Positions 12,940 to 25,043 of a DNA stretch of 64,000 nt are shown in pieces. Within the stretch, counting starts at the first letter, position 1. Each line of letters begins with the position of its first letter. This DNA comes from Glandiceps talaboti (lineage: Eukaryota; Hemichordata; Enteropneusta; Spengelidae), in NCBI RefSeq assembly GCF_964340395.1, contig NC_135558.1, positions 10,148,001 through 10,212,000 of the forward strand. The letters run 5' to 3'. The translations under genes were made by a program, and so were the position numbers. The notes under the pieces are model-generated. The model saw only the letters and a list, made by a program, of their open reading frames with translations. It was not told the origin of the DNA and did no database searches.

Positions 12940-14000
12940 CATAAGTCAACAGCCAATCACACTCAAAGCGTTCTTTTTGATTACGCCCAAGTTGACAAAA
13001 TCCAAAATTTGGCCATGTCGGATTTGGTTTACTCATTTGCATGTCAACTTTTGGTTTATGACTTCTGATTCCTCTAGACATGGAGAAAGATTCTAAGCTA
13101 CAGATAGCGTCTAGACTACAACAAGGTAGTTAGGGGTTTATTCATTTGCATGTCCACTTTTGGTTTATGACTTCTTATTCCTCTAGACATGTAGAAGGAT
13201 TTAAAGTCACAGATAACCTCTAGACTAAATCTAACCATACTGACCCTCTTTTTACTACATTAATTGTATTAGCTTGAAGCTGCTGGCTTGCTTTTCTAAG
13301 GTGCTTAGGAGCGAGTCCAAATATTGACAGCATGTCAAGCCATCACAATGAAAGCCTTCCTTGAGATAACCCCCAAGTTGTCCATGACTATTACATACAC
13401 TTAACGATCTTTAGATCTTCAAATTTTCCACAATTAGCTTCAGGCAACAGCACTGGCTATAATCACACTGAGATGCATGTATTTACCTGGTTCACACTTT
13501 GACAGCATAGGAAGCTATTGCTATCATAACAAAAACTCTCTTCTAGATTACAAATGTACTTTAAAGTCTTGACAAAAGTGGCCATGATAATTATAGTTCG
13601 AAGCTTCCCAACTAGATAGTGACGCGTTATCCCAATCATATTTCATTTGCAGGACTGAGGTGCAAAAATTTGGAATGATATCGAAAAATTCTCCACATAT
13701 TTTATACAGCTGGGGGTCCAGGCTATACTAGCTGTTAGCTATTTCCCGACTCCCCATTTATAGTTTCACTACTGGCTAGCCATACCATAGACTGCAAGAT
13801 ACGTCATGACGGCTGTGGGGACGGGTTGACTGATGTCTGAGGACACACCCATCACCGTGTACCTTAGCCACACCAATGTGTTATCCCAATCATATATTGA
13901 CAGCATACTATGCTGTAACATTGAAAACTCTCTTCTAAGTAACATCCAAGTCGTGACAAAAGTGGCCATGACAATTACGATGTATTACACACGCTTGAAG
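12940..14000 (-). repeat. Diverged long-unit tandem repeat, about 4 units
   Basis: Related blocks of the form CAAGTTG/CAAGTCGTGACAAAAGTGGCCATGA occur near 12985, 13375, 13570 and 13955. Each is preceded by a GACAGCAT...CAAT block and a CTTCTT-like block. Within it, 13025-13115 and 13138-13228 form a clearer direct duplication (CATTTGCATGTC, ACTTTTGGTTTATGACTTCT, CCTCTAGACATG). The minus-strand frame 12755-13081 runs through this repeat and I do not treat it as a gene. Confidence 0.65.
13680..13760 (-). repeat. Dispersed repeat fragment shared with 59.7 kb
   Basis: The reverse complement contains AAATGGGGAGTCGGGAAATAGCT and TAGCCTGGACC. The segment at 59705-59770 contains AAATGGGGAGTCAGGAAATAGCT and TAGTCAGGACC with the same spacing. 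Family unknown. Confidence 0.5.
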
Positions 14001-14034
14001 CTTTACTTTACCGTGGTGATGTCAAGGTGATAAA

Positions 14035-14760
14035 ATCCTTTCAGCCAAACTAAGGCAGTGAAAATATACTGAATTAGTGATAAAAATAACAACTTGTGAT
14101 CTAAATTTAGCTGTAAACCATCAAAGCTGCAAGCAAGCTTCAGTGTTTATTAACTGCCTGCCATTCTCTTTATGCTTCTACTACCAGAAGACGATACAAG
14201 GCTACAAGTAACTCATAATTGGATGTAGTCAAGTAATTCTAGTAATTGTGAGAATCTACTCTCGAAAGCGGAGAGGGCCACTTTACAGAAACCTACATAA
14301 CGGTTTTCAGGGACACATGTTCTAATTCTTTACAGCAATGAAACAGTTGCTGACAGACACAAACACACGTTTTCTGACCCAAAAAAATCTACATACCCTT
14401 CAGTGCAGCCAGTTTTTGTATCTCCAATACCTTCATTTGTAGTTTGTTTGTAATCATTACTGTATGTTTTTCTGAACCAAAACTACAGCACACAAAGAAC
14501 CACCATACAGCTCACCAGCCAAAGAAGCTGTGGTTGATTTTGAACTTGACATTTGCATGAAACCCTATACAAAATATGTATACCTCATTGTTTTTATCTG
14601 TATCTGATCTAATTAATTCATGTAAACAAAGCCACAGGAAATGACTTCTAATTGGTACATTCATTAAGCCATTGTTAAAGTGTATTGTTAATACAAACAA
14701 CATGGTAGGTGTCCAGGATACTGAAGGCACAAAGGGAATGAACATTTAGTATCTCTCCCA
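14035..14760. other. Non-coding stretch, nothing recognised
   Basis: No supported feature. Confidence 0.5.
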
Positions 14761-14763
14761 CAC

Positions 14764-14914
14764 AGTGTGACCTCTAAAGCCAATTGAGGCGCCACTGATG
14801 CACCACAATTTGGTGTTGTTCCCCTATCTCTTACTGTGTGGTGACTCAAGAAATGCCCATTCTCATTTTGATGCACAACAACAAAATTTGGCTATCATTA
14901 TATAGAGGGCACAC
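14764..14914 (-). mobile_element. MITE, CCCTCTA-terminus family, copy 2
   Basis: Ends GTGTGACCTCTA and TAGAGGGCACAC are inverted repeats. The body is the reverse complement of the 32991 copy: GCACCACAATTTGGTGTTG, CCCTATCTCTTACTGTGTGG, CTCATTTTGATGCACAACAA, AAATTTGGCTATCATTA. About 151 bp, non-coding. Confidence 0.85.
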
Positions 14915-15470
14915 AACAGCTGCCACACCATCATGTATACAAGAATGTGACCACACTCCGTCTGGTTGTATGTACTGTCTATATATTTGTGTTCCACAAG
15001 ACAGACATATCAACTTCATCTGAAGCTAAAAAAACCTGAACATCTTATTTTGAAAATGTTGAAATGAATGTTCTTCACAAGCCATGATTTGAAAGTCTTG
15101 GTTATAAACATCAAAACCGATTGACTTCTAAAGATAAAAATAAATGACTCCCATGGTATTTATTTGCAAGACAATCTGCATCCAATATAAGAACTTAGAT
15201 TACAAAGTCAGCGATAAACATAATTTTCTTAGACATTAATATTGATTTATCTCTGCATTAAGTCATATTTTATATTAGTTAATGGTTACACTGTAATGCC
15301 CAGGGAATATTATCGTCACAGGAAGACATTTTAAGAACTTGATAAGAATGACTTGTTTTCTTGATGAGGGTAAAAGTTACATTAGAGTCCCAAAAGCATG
15401 ATGTAGATAATATTCCTTGATGGCATACATGGCTAATTACATCAAACTGAGTCATGGCTTGGCATCTTCA
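14915..15470. other. Non-coding stretch, nothing recognised
   Basis: No supported feature. Confidence 0.5.
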
Positions 15471-15477
15471 ATGCACA

Positions 15478-16060
15478 ATTATGCAACATTGTATAAATTT
15501 TATGTAAATCACCTAATTAATATGTAAATATGCTAAATTGGTACATACACAAAACTTCTTTTCATTTACCCTCTAATTGCTAGTGATCAAAATTTTACCA
15601 ATAGCAGTCAATTGTATAATTTTCTTGCTGCAAACCACCCTACACAATATGCAACATTGTAATAACTTTATGTAAATCACCTAAATAGTATGCAAATATG
15701 CTAATAGATACATACACGCAACTTTTATCACTAGTGATAAAAACTTTACCTGTCAACTATTGTTAACTTGCTTGTATGTTGAACACTATACACAATATGC
15801 AACACTAATATTTTTATGACTATTGCCTGCCCCAGTATGAAAATATGCTAAATAGACCTTATACCTAGAAGAAATGTTGTCACTTACATTTAGTATATTG
15901 TTAGTAAATCAAACTCTAGCCAACAAAGGTAACCACTAGCTTTCTCTAAACATGTCAATTTTTTAATACAATATTGCAACATTGTTGCAATTTTATGCAA
16001 ATTCCCTTATTAGTATGTAAATTGCCTAGTTAGTATGTAAATATGCTAATTAGACAAGGG
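15478..16060 (+). repeat. ~165-bp tandem repeat, 4 diverged units, octamer-rich
   Basis: The units carry, in order, ATGCAACATTGT, TTTTATGTAAATCACCTAA, AGTATGCAAATATGCTAA, GACATACAC-like and ACTAGTGATAAAAACTTTACC blocks. They recur at about 15480, 15646, 15797 and 15968. ATGCAAAT and ATGTAAAT strings recur once or twice per unit. Confidence 0.8.
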
Positions 16061-16740
16061 TTCCCTACAGAATAAAAGCTGTGGCATCACTTGCACTCGC
16101 TAACATCAGACCTGGACGAACAGAATCTCTTACAAACAGGGAAAGTAAATGAACAAATTTGATTAATAATACTTGGCACAGCAGGTTGGAACAGCAGAAA
16201 CTTGTATATTTCATGGTTTCCTAAGAACAGTTTTATGACCACTTTGTATGTAGGTAGAAGTTACTAGAGCCAATGTTATCAAAAAGTTGCTAATTCCTTT
16301 CCCAGGTCAATACTATGTCCACACTTTGACAGATTTACAACTTTATATGCACTTAGTGTAGTTTAATTAACAATTCATTTAAAAAATAGCAAAATCTCTC
16401 CGCTAAGTACTACAAAATATATGGTATTTTGCGATCCTGATGGCAGAAATGAGAAAAACAACAGATGAAACTGACATCGAAATCTAATCATTCTGGCATA
16501 AAATCAAACAAATGGCTAGGAAAACTTGAAAAGTTGAATAGACTTTATCACCTAATTTATTGGTCATGCATATATGCATAGAAACAAAGTCAACTAAAAA
16601 CCATTATTCTTGATAACCGTACACTTGCTTCATCCTTTGTAAAACACCCTTAAAATGGAAACAAATTTCCGCTCTTCCAGTACCTACACACAATTGCTTT
16701 CCGAGTGGTCCTACGTTTTCATGGAAACCAGAACTATGTA
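16061..16740. other. Non-coding stretch, nothing recognised
   Basis: No supported feature. Confidence 0.45.
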
Positions 16741-16744
16741 AATG

Positions 16745-17390
16745 TATATAATAACTCGCTGTTCAAATATTGAACATGTCTCTACAATTCTAATTATTTT
16801 TAATATCAAAACATTTTTTTCATTTCAGGTAGGATTACGACTAAAATCTAGCAATATCAGACCAATTTATATATACCAAGACTACAATAATAACTCCTTG
16901 TTCAAATATTGAATATTGCAGAAATGTCTCTTTATCAAACCAAGTTTTATTTTATTTCAGTTTTGTACATGATCACAACATTGAATTGGATGTATTAAAC
17001 AAAACTGTTACACACATATTCTTTTTCATTACAAAACAAATTTTAGTTTTTAAATAATTTCATAAAATTCAATCTAAATAACGCAATACAACAATGGGTT
17101 CTATAATATTAATTTTTTACATTCACTATAATGCAGCACCCAAAATCATTCCCTCTTACTTCAAAATTATTTTTTTTCCTTTAAAGAATAAATTAAAATA
17201 CAGCAAATTTAGAGAGAGTTCTTTAATTTTAATTTCGTATGCGATTGTACTCACAATTCTAATGCAGCAGACAAAATTGTTGTATGGTGTAAATTTTTAA
17301 TTTTTTAATTTCAGTTTTGACTATAATGCAGTAATACCACACTGAGTTTTACCATTTTAATTTCAGATATGCAATCACAGCTCATATTCA
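16745..17390 (+). repeat. Old A+T-rich tandem array with repeated TTTCAG blocks
   Basis: ATAATAACTC(G/C)(C/T)TGTTCAAATATTGAA occurs at about 16749 and 16889. TTTAATTTCAG or TTTATTTCAG blocks recur at about 16824, 16955, 17308 and 17359. Units are roughly 110-140 bp and strongly diverged. Confidence 0.55.
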
Positions 17391-17394
17391 CCAT

Positions 17395-17443
17395 ACCTGT
17401 TTTCAACCACTTCAAGCCGTACCTGTTTTCAACCACTTCAAGC
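17395..17443 (+). repeat. 26-bp direct repeat, 2 units
   Basis: Two identical ACCTGTTTTCAACCACTTC-initiated units begin at 17395 and 17421. Confidence 0.9.
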
Positions 17444-17954
17444 AATTCAAAATAAGCAATGCTTTTATCAAATGAAATCTGTGGTAGTCAAATTGGATTA
17501 ATCATATCACTTACCAATATCAGATTGTATTGAATTTAGACACGATTTTTTGTCTATTTTTGGCAACCATATGGTATCGACTAAATAGGAATACTTGATA
17601 GAATACTACGTGATATCATTTTATCTTTTAATAGTCAAATTAAATCAATTTCCAATACAAGTGAAAGAATAATAATTATATCTAAAATCGGTATCTTTAG
17701 AAATCGGCATTTTTTAAAAACTGATTTATGGCGCCCAACACTCAAGGATAGCAGTACACAATGCAAATTGTGATTTCTAGTTTTCTAAAATATTCAACAG
17801 ATCGACTAGAACACTTCAAATATTAGCCAAAGTATTGTTTAAAGGTAAATGTTAGCTAAATATCATTCATTCTTAAAAGGTTTTGAGGATGAATATTGAA
17901 AACTGACACTGTGTTTTTAGCTATGCTTTGGGAAATCCATAAACAGAGAATATT

Positions 17955-18302
17955 ATCTGGTAACTTTGTATTAGTTTTCAGGTGTGAAAAAAAAATATGT
18001 ATGGTGCTGATTACATTCAATTTTAGATGGGTGGTTATGTTTTCCGGTTTTCCATATGGTCTCTGTGTTGTTACTGGTTACTTCTCATCAGATGTACAGC
18101 CATTACAGATTAAAAGAAGAGTTTTATATTGTCTTTTTAAGTTGATGTCAGTTTCCGCATCCACTATTTCTTTTGTGCATGTGACTTCACAATTTTCGCG
18201 ATTTGATTTTTTTTTTCTCGAATATGTAAAAAAAAAGTTTAGGGTTGGCAAGAAAAACTAGATGGGGTCAGATAACCGAAACAATTTTTTTTATTAGGCC
18301 TT
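17955..18302 (-). mobile_element. MITE-like T-rich element, CCTAA...GGTT family, copy 2
   Basis: Reverse-complement homologue of 11351-11690. The 121-codon frame at 17896-18261 lies almost entirely inside this copy on the opposite strand, and the equivalent stretch of the other copy is broken. It is therefore best read as a chance frame in a repeat. Confidence 0.8.
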
Positions 18303-18320
18303 ATGTTGTACTATAATTTG

Positions 18321-18351
18321 GTGGGGAGGGGGGTGGGGAGGGGTTAGGGGT
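18321..18351 (+). other. G-quadruplex-type G-run
   Basis: Successive runs of four to six G are separated by single A or T bases, with a further GGGG after TTA. This satisfies the G3+N1-7 pattern several times over. Whether it folds in vivo is unknown. Confidence 0.7.
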
Positions 18352-18540
18352 GTCTGGTAAAACTTATATTCCATACCTTGTACCGGTACATGTATCATAA
18401 TTTTGGGGATCCCAAGTAACAGAAGGTGGGGGTGGGGTCAAGGGGTGTCTGGTAAAACCTGAAAAGATTTTATATCAAATATCTTATACCATAATTTTGC
18501 TAGGGATCTGCATAAAACACCTGGTAAACTCAGATAAAAA
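18321..18540 (+). repeat. ~97-bp direct repeat with G-rich head, 2 units
   Basis: A G-rich run followed by GGGGTGTCTGGTAAAAC occurs at 18321-18363 and again at about 18425-18460. Each is followed by related sequence (CATACCTTG...CATAATTTTG versus ATATCTTATACCATAATTTTG). Confidence 0.75.
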
Positions 18541-18544
18541 TGAC

Positions 18545-18905
18545 TTATTTATTATCCTATAAAACTAAAACCCCACTACCGTAATGCTGTTTTTACATAT
18601 GAATAAAGAAATTTTCTCCTCAAAATGATATTTTAAAGTAATGTAACTTGGCATGTATATGTTGGATTCCTAAGTTACCTAAATGTAAACACAGACATTT
18701 GCCTTGATCTCACAAGGTAACCCCACTTTCATAGCATTTTGTGGACTCCATTATCTTGTCATCCTGAATAACACACAACTATAATCTATTCTGACAACAA
18801 AATAGTTTCCATAAAAGTGAAAACACATATTCTAGTATAAAAGTTATATGTTGAAATAAAATCGTACGTTTAAGAGGTGAGAACACTGATTGTTGTTGAA
18901 GACAG
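18545..18905. other. Non-coding stretch, nothing recognised
   Basis: No supported feature. Confidence 0.45.
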
Positions 18906-18908
18906 CCA

Positions 18909-19245
18909 CAATAGTCGATTTTCCGGTTCCAAGATGCATTGCGCGAGATGATGTCGCTTATGTTGTTACATCTGGTCTTGTTTTGTCTATATTACGTTTG
19001 AAATAACATTTTCATCAGGAAATTATGGAAACACATGTTGACCTCTTTGATTATGAGTGATTTTATAGAACAAAGGCTAAATCCATCAATGACAGGCAGT
19101 GATTTTACAGGTGAACACAGGGTACGGTAAGGTGACAACCATCCCCCTGAGTAGCGCGTGCAAACCCCCCAGCACGTACACAATACATGTCATTGTATGG
19201 AGAGAGATGCGCAATGCATCTTGGAACTGGCAACATGGTCTATTG
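18909..19245. mobile_element. MITE-like element with ~37-bp TIR (GATGCATTGCGC)
   Basis: The segment CAATAG...GGTTCCAAGATGCATTGCGC at about 18910-18947 is matched in inverse orientation at about 19205-19244. The core TTCCAAGATGCATTGCGC is perfect in both arms. The arms are CpG-bearing, unlike the A+T-rich surroundings. The interior has no transposase. The overlapping minus-strand frames at 18992-19304 are incidental. No second copy was found in the window, so family status is inferred from the TIRs alone. Confidence 0.68.
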
Positions 19246-19249
19246 GGTT

Positions 19250-20120
19250 TATTGTCATCTGAAATACACTGATGTCCTAATGCCATGACACAGATTGTTT
19301 TCAATATGAAGAAAAAGCCACAAGTTATCGTTTGTTCTAAAAACTGTTATGGTAAAGAATCCTAACATTACCACACACCTCTAGTTATACACCAACTGAT
19401 GTCAGTGATGAAGTCAGCCAAACTTAAAAATTTTCCACCGATCTTCACATTTCCTTTTTAACAAGGTAAGGGTCTTGTGTCCTGAGTTTTCTACATTCAA
19501 GGATACAAAATGTAACAGGAAGCTGAACCACATCATGACTAAACATCTAAGACTTTCTTCAAAATTTGTTTCACAGGCCTTCAACAGAAGGCGTGATATA
19601 TTGTATGTGTGTAGCTGGTAACGTAATGTTCATCCTGATTATTTACTCAAAAGTGTGAGATTTGAATGATAATAACCATTATACAGGGTCAGGAGTGGGA
19701 AGGCAGTGATCACTCCCGGACCAATAAAACCGAAAACAAATGACACTAAATGAATGAAATAGAGGTAAATAAGGAAATAGAGGCATATTCACCATATCAG
19801 ATTTTAATCAGATTGGTGAGGGGTATGCCCATATGTATATTCATGTGAGTTAACTTTTTTTGATGCAACTGCCATTGAATTATCCTTATTAATAGTCTCT
19901 ACATCAGTTATGTTAACCTTGCTCTTTGTTTTTTCCCCCTGCCTATTTAACACCCACATCTAAGTCTCTAGACATGAGAGATGGATTTGTCTGTCTTTCA
20001 TACCTGAAGGCTTATCAAGGAGGACACAAACTTAACACAGGTTTTAATACATAAGAGGTTTATACTCATAATACGTCTGTCAACGTTTGAGGAGTGGGAT
20101 GGTATTACGTGTAGTAGCAT
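19250..20120. other. Non-coding stretch, nothing recognised
   Basis: No supported feature. Confidence 0.45.
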
Positions 20121-20124
20121 TTAA

Positions 20125-20593
20125 AGGGGAACGTACATGACTCCAGGAAATAGTGGGTATTTGCTGAAACTTTGGGCTCTTGAGAGTGACATATGTCATG
20201 ATTTCACATCAACATAAATTTTGCGCAACTGCCAAGAAACACCAAATTGAAACTTATTTTGCATTCATTGTTCTGTGACTATTGTAGCAGTGGTCCAGAG
20301 TTGCCCCATGGGAGTCAGCAGGCATGCATATGTATTACATGAACAATACATATCCATGACTCCTAAGTGCTTATTAGTGTGCATGAATATGTATTGTTCA
20401 GTTAATATGTATGAATGTCTGCTAATTCTCATGAGGCAATGCTGGACCACTGCTAGGACAATGAATTCGAAGCAAGTTTCAATTTGGCATACCTTGTCAA
20501 TCGCATGAATTAATGTGATATGAAAACATGAAAGGACTCTCCAGAACCCAAAGTTTAGCAAAATGGCTTCATTTCCTAGAGTAGTATTCCCCT
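20125..20593. mobile_element. Fold-back (palindromic) MITE, ~469 bp, flanked by TTAA
   Basis: The two halves are inverted copies of each other over about 230 bp. Matching arm blocks, in order from each end, are AGGGGAA, AGGAAAT, AAACTTTGGGYTCTKGAGAGT, CCAAATTGAAACTT, GCAGTGGTCCAG, and TGAACAATACATATYCATG near the centre. TTAA is present at both ends (20121-20124 and 20594-20597), compatible with a TTAA target duplication. Because TTAA is self-complementary it could also be part of the TIR. Two overlapping frames on opposite strands (20265-20561, 20275-20508) are by-products of the palindrome. Confidence 0.88.
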
Positions 20594-20694
20594 TTAATAA
20601 TACCGATAATCAAATTGTCACATCATGTGCTGGTCACTTTAGTATTCATATTTTTCCTGTGTATTAAATCCACTGCATGTATTCATTCAACTGA

Positions 20695-21600
20695 TTTCAA
20701 TCTCCCACACATTATTTCTCAGATGATTTCCATTCTTAAATCATGTAATTCATCACAAAGATATATCATTAGTACTATCTACCGGATCACCTGACTTCCC
20801 ATTCTGTGAGGACAATACATAATTATTGATAGTTTCCATACAAGTCCAGGTATTTCAACTTCATATTCCATTCATTCAAAAAAATCCAGACATCGATCTC
20901 AAACTCGCACAGCACTTCTGAGATGCTTCAATCTATTCTAAAATCATGTAATTCATCACAATAATACATCATCATACTACCTCTTGGGATAACAAAACTT
21001 CCCATCCTTATATGCGAGGGCAATACATAATTATTGATAGTTTTACATACAAGACTCATAGGTGTCCCACTTAATATTCCATCTATTCAAAAATCAAGGC
21101 ATTGATTTCAAACTCCTGTACTCACTTCTTTCCAGAAAAAAATGAGTCTATTCCCCAATCATATCATAAATATGGATTACAAATTTAAAGGATAACTCAA
21201 TCTCCCTTCCTTTACGTGATAGGAATACATAATAAATTGTAGTTTCCATACAAATCTCATAGGTTTTCCGACTGTATATTCCATTCATTCCGAAAAAAAA
21301 ATGCCGACACTGATTTAATTCAAACTCTCACAAATTACTTCTGAGATGATTCCATTCTCAATTATACAATGTCATAAAATGACCTAGTGGGGAAACTCCC
21401 CCCCCCCCCCTCCCTGTATGAGGAGAATACATACTTGTGAATCATTTCAATACAAGTCTCATAGATGGCCAACCTCACAAATCTAAGATATCATATCACG
21501 TTATTCATCACTGGGGATAAAACAATTTCCCCTCCCCATGATGTGATGGAAATATATGAATAAATAATTAAGGATAGCTTACATACAAACCCTCAAAGGT
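20695..21600 (+). repeat. ~203-bp tandem repeat, 4-5 diverged units
   Basis: AAATCATGTAATTCATCACA starts at 20738 and 20941, and diverged equivalents occur near 21155, 21355 and 21490. Each unit also has GACAATACATAATTATTGATAGTTT, CATACAAGTCTCATAGGT-like and ATTCCATTCATTC blocks. A poly-C run lies at about 21398-21412. Confidence 0.8.
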
Positions 21601-24600
21601 TTTCATCTTGTTTTTACTAGAATAGTTAAGAAAATACAACAAGGGAATATCAGTAAAACTTGGTACCTTGGACATTTGATGTCGTTCATTGTCCTGCATA
21701 CTAAGATGAATCAGATATATTTCAACACTACTAGGTACGTATACATACCAATCATACTTTCAACTTGACAGATATTATCAGTACAGGATAATATTTCATG
21801 TCTCAAATATTATTTCATGTCTCAAATATTATCTTTTTTTTCTTCAAAATTTTGATTTTTGATATTTTATCTTAATCTAGGTTATTATCAGGGATATGTT
21901 TTTATCCTTCCTTGAGTACGTACTCCTGATCAATATTGAGTAATAACAGTACAAAGTATTTGGAAGATAGAATTTTGGATTTGATACACCCATGGGAAAT
22001 TAAGACATTGAGAGTTCATGAAAAGAAAGTATTAGAGTCATCTTTGTTCATAAGTTGAGACATATATACATGTACTCGTGAAGTCGATCAGTTGTTTACA
22101 CTTCAGATTTTACGTCACTGTTTATACTGTATCTATATCTGCATATTAAATACTGTGTAAGCATCAACAATTCGTATTACATATATCAGATACATAGATA
22201 TGTCTAGAAAAGCTGGCAGCAATTTACTGCATAGCAGACTGAAGATATTCTAAACAAATATATTAGGTGTAAATCATTTGCTGGACTGATCCAAGTTTAT
22301 ATTTTTGTAGCTGAGTTTATAGTTAGTGTTTTCCATCGCAGCCTGGCATAGTAGTTATCGGACTCAGTCACAGTGTCTATACGACAATGAAAGTTGTCAT
22401 CCATCCTTGCTGTTACATAAATTTGTACTTAGTCTACTACTATTAAAACACAAATTAAAGTGGATGACTTGTCCAATGATTCTCGCCAAACTAATATAAT
22501 TTTTGCTGGCATGAAGAGATGTTTAATTTTTTTACAATAATATTAATAGCACAGATGTACAAACAAAAGGAAAAAGACAAGTGTACAAGAAAGTTCAGGA
22601 AACAGAGAATACAGAAAGAACAGGGTTGTGTATGAATGGAGCTTTTGCAATGAAACAGATGGTTTCATTCTCAGCATGAGATAATATGCAATATTGAATG
22701 GGTCTAATCTATCAATGAATTATCATACATATTACATCCTACACTTGTAGGCTACATAGTTCTGTTCTACACCACAGCTGCTTAAGAGAGATTTGTACTT
22801 TGAATACACACTACAAAAAAGCTGTTCCCCACCACAGGATACAGCTAGTAGTTTTACAAAATGTCATCTTTCACGTACCAAATAATTTACAATATCATTT
22901 CATTTTCGAACTATACTGCTGTGTGGTTTGCCCTCGTATAACTAGTGACATAATTGTTCTATTCCTGCCATAGAGGGTGTAACTTTCTTTTTATTATTTC
23001 ACCAGATAGAAGATATATAGAAATATTAGAATTGAATATAGCCGTCCTAGCAGTAATATCATTCCCTACTTCTGAATAGGACGAAAAATATCATTAAACG
23101 CAAATCGATATTTAATTTGTAATTCTAAATCTAACAACAAAGACATGTACTAAGCATACCTGATGTTATGCAACGACACAATCATGCATCAGAATTGATC
23201 AATTAATCACTTTAACCCGACTCATGGATTTTTGTCGAAAACCTACATTTCACATTTCACAAAAAAAAACATTACCATATTGTCGGCACTTCACATACAA
23301 ATCTACTAACTGCATATAGGTGAATAATTAAATTCAAAAAACCTCCAATCACTTTCTCTGTACAAAAAGATGGTTGATGTCACCATGGAAACATATTGAA
23401 CTTGAACGGGTTTTAAGTAATTTTTGTTTGCAATGATTTATGTATTGTAGAAAAGACTACGAAAATGCGTAATTACTTTCTCTTGACAAGACAACTAACA
23501 TCACTATGGTAACGAATGATGCTTGTACAAGATCAACATTCTCTTTAACATCAATTTTCTATGAATACATACGAGAGAAAAAGTTATCAACCAAAAATAT
23601 TCATCAGCTTGGTTTAATAATACACAAGCAGTTCAAAAGTTATTCAGCGTTGAGCAGGACAGATCGAAAGCCAAATGCTAAAAAACCTCTGAACTTCTTG
23701 TGTGTTAATTATAAACTGTGTAAGTCATATACAGTTATTAATTCATTTTTTATACTTGACTTAGTTACATACAATTTGTGGCAGCTTATATTAACAGAAG
23801 TCGAATTAGAGAATATTTAAATTTTTGTTAAGTTCATTTCTTCAAGTATACACACAATTTCTTTTTATTTCATTATTATATACGACATGTGACAGATGAC
23901 AGCTCATGAATTATGAAAGAATGAAATTCATTATATTTACACAGTATGAGATATGATAAACCTTTTATCAATTTTAATACAATATTTTATTCATTTACCT
24001 CCTAGCTATCTAGTCAGTTTCTATTTTTGGTTGCAGTAATTCGTGAAACAATCTGATTTGCGGTTGTCAACATTTGTGTGTGGCATGTCTGTTTTACAGT
24101 GGAAACACTTTAAAATATACTTTGTAGTTAATGACGTTGTGTGTTCGGATCATTTTATACCGGAAAGCACTTTGTTACATATGTACCGGTGAATACTTAC
24201 ACCGGTGTGCATGCATACACAGTGTAGTACCGAAAACATTACTGCACGCCTGTGTCTCTATCTTCAGTCTATGTGCCGTATCCATTCACTTTTAATAAGA
24301 CACTATTTTATCATATATATTCATGAACAGAATAACAACTTTCTGTGTTATGTCCGTTTATACTAAAAAATACATCAAATTAACTATGTACAGTAATATA
24401 CTCATATATACATTCAGGGATGTAGGTTAGGGCCGGTATCCGGCAAAATTGACCGCCTACACAGCAATATTTTGCCGGCTACTTTTTCAGGTTTTTGTTA
24501 AAAAATCCTGGTGTCAATCATTATACTTCCATAATTGGACTGTTTTATTATGAGTTTCATTCCTAGACATTACCACCTTCTTCTTTTAATACTTTTACCA

Positions 24601-25040
24601 GCTATTTATAAAATTACGGCTACATCGTTGTTGTTGGTATAGTCTCCCTGTGATACTAACCACTAGATCAGTCCATGATTATCTCTGGTTAATAACAAAA
24701 TTCGAGTATAATCAATCAAGCTACAATTTCTAATATCATATTTTATTAATAATCACTACTGACAATTTCCAAGAATGCTAAGTATCAAATTTTCCAATGC
24801 TGCACAAGTAAAGAGGATTAATGGCAGTTAAACAAATTACAATCATGTATATTTTATGACACCATACTTCATATTTTCAGGTCAGATTGTTTTTATTCAA
24901 GGATGTAACATATGTTTTATACTGTACAGTATTCACTAGATATTGTTAAGTATGAAGCCTAAAGGTGTTATAACTTTAATATGACAATTGGGAAATGTTT
25001 ATAGACTATACATAAATTGTAGAAAAATATATGACTTACT
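21601..25040. other. Long non-coding stretch; only a hairpin stands out
   Basis: No exon or element family could be supported. The frame at 23506-23820 (104 codons) has no recognisable domain or splice context. A pair of weakly similar blocks around 23340-23400 and 23465-23515 suggests an old duplication. Confidence 0.5.
24440..24478. other. 10-bp stem hairpin, CCGGCAAAAT
   Basis: CCGGCAAAAT at 24440-24449 and ATTTTGCCGG at 24469-24478 form a perfect inverted repeat around a 19-nt loop, within a locally G+C-richer patch. Purpose unknown. Confidence 0.7.
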
Positions 25041-25043
25041 TAA

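Noticed and set aside
12755-13081. 108-codon minus-strand frame
   Set aside because: Its N-terminal half lies in a diverged tandem repeat whose other units are not open. No domain seen.
17896-18261. 121-codon plus-strand frame
   Set aside because: It lies across a dispersed repeat shared in inverse orientation with 11351-11690, where the frame is not maintained.
20265-20561. Overlapping frames on opposite strands as a sense/antisense gene pair
   Set aside because: The symmetry is explained by the palindromic fold-back element in which both lie.
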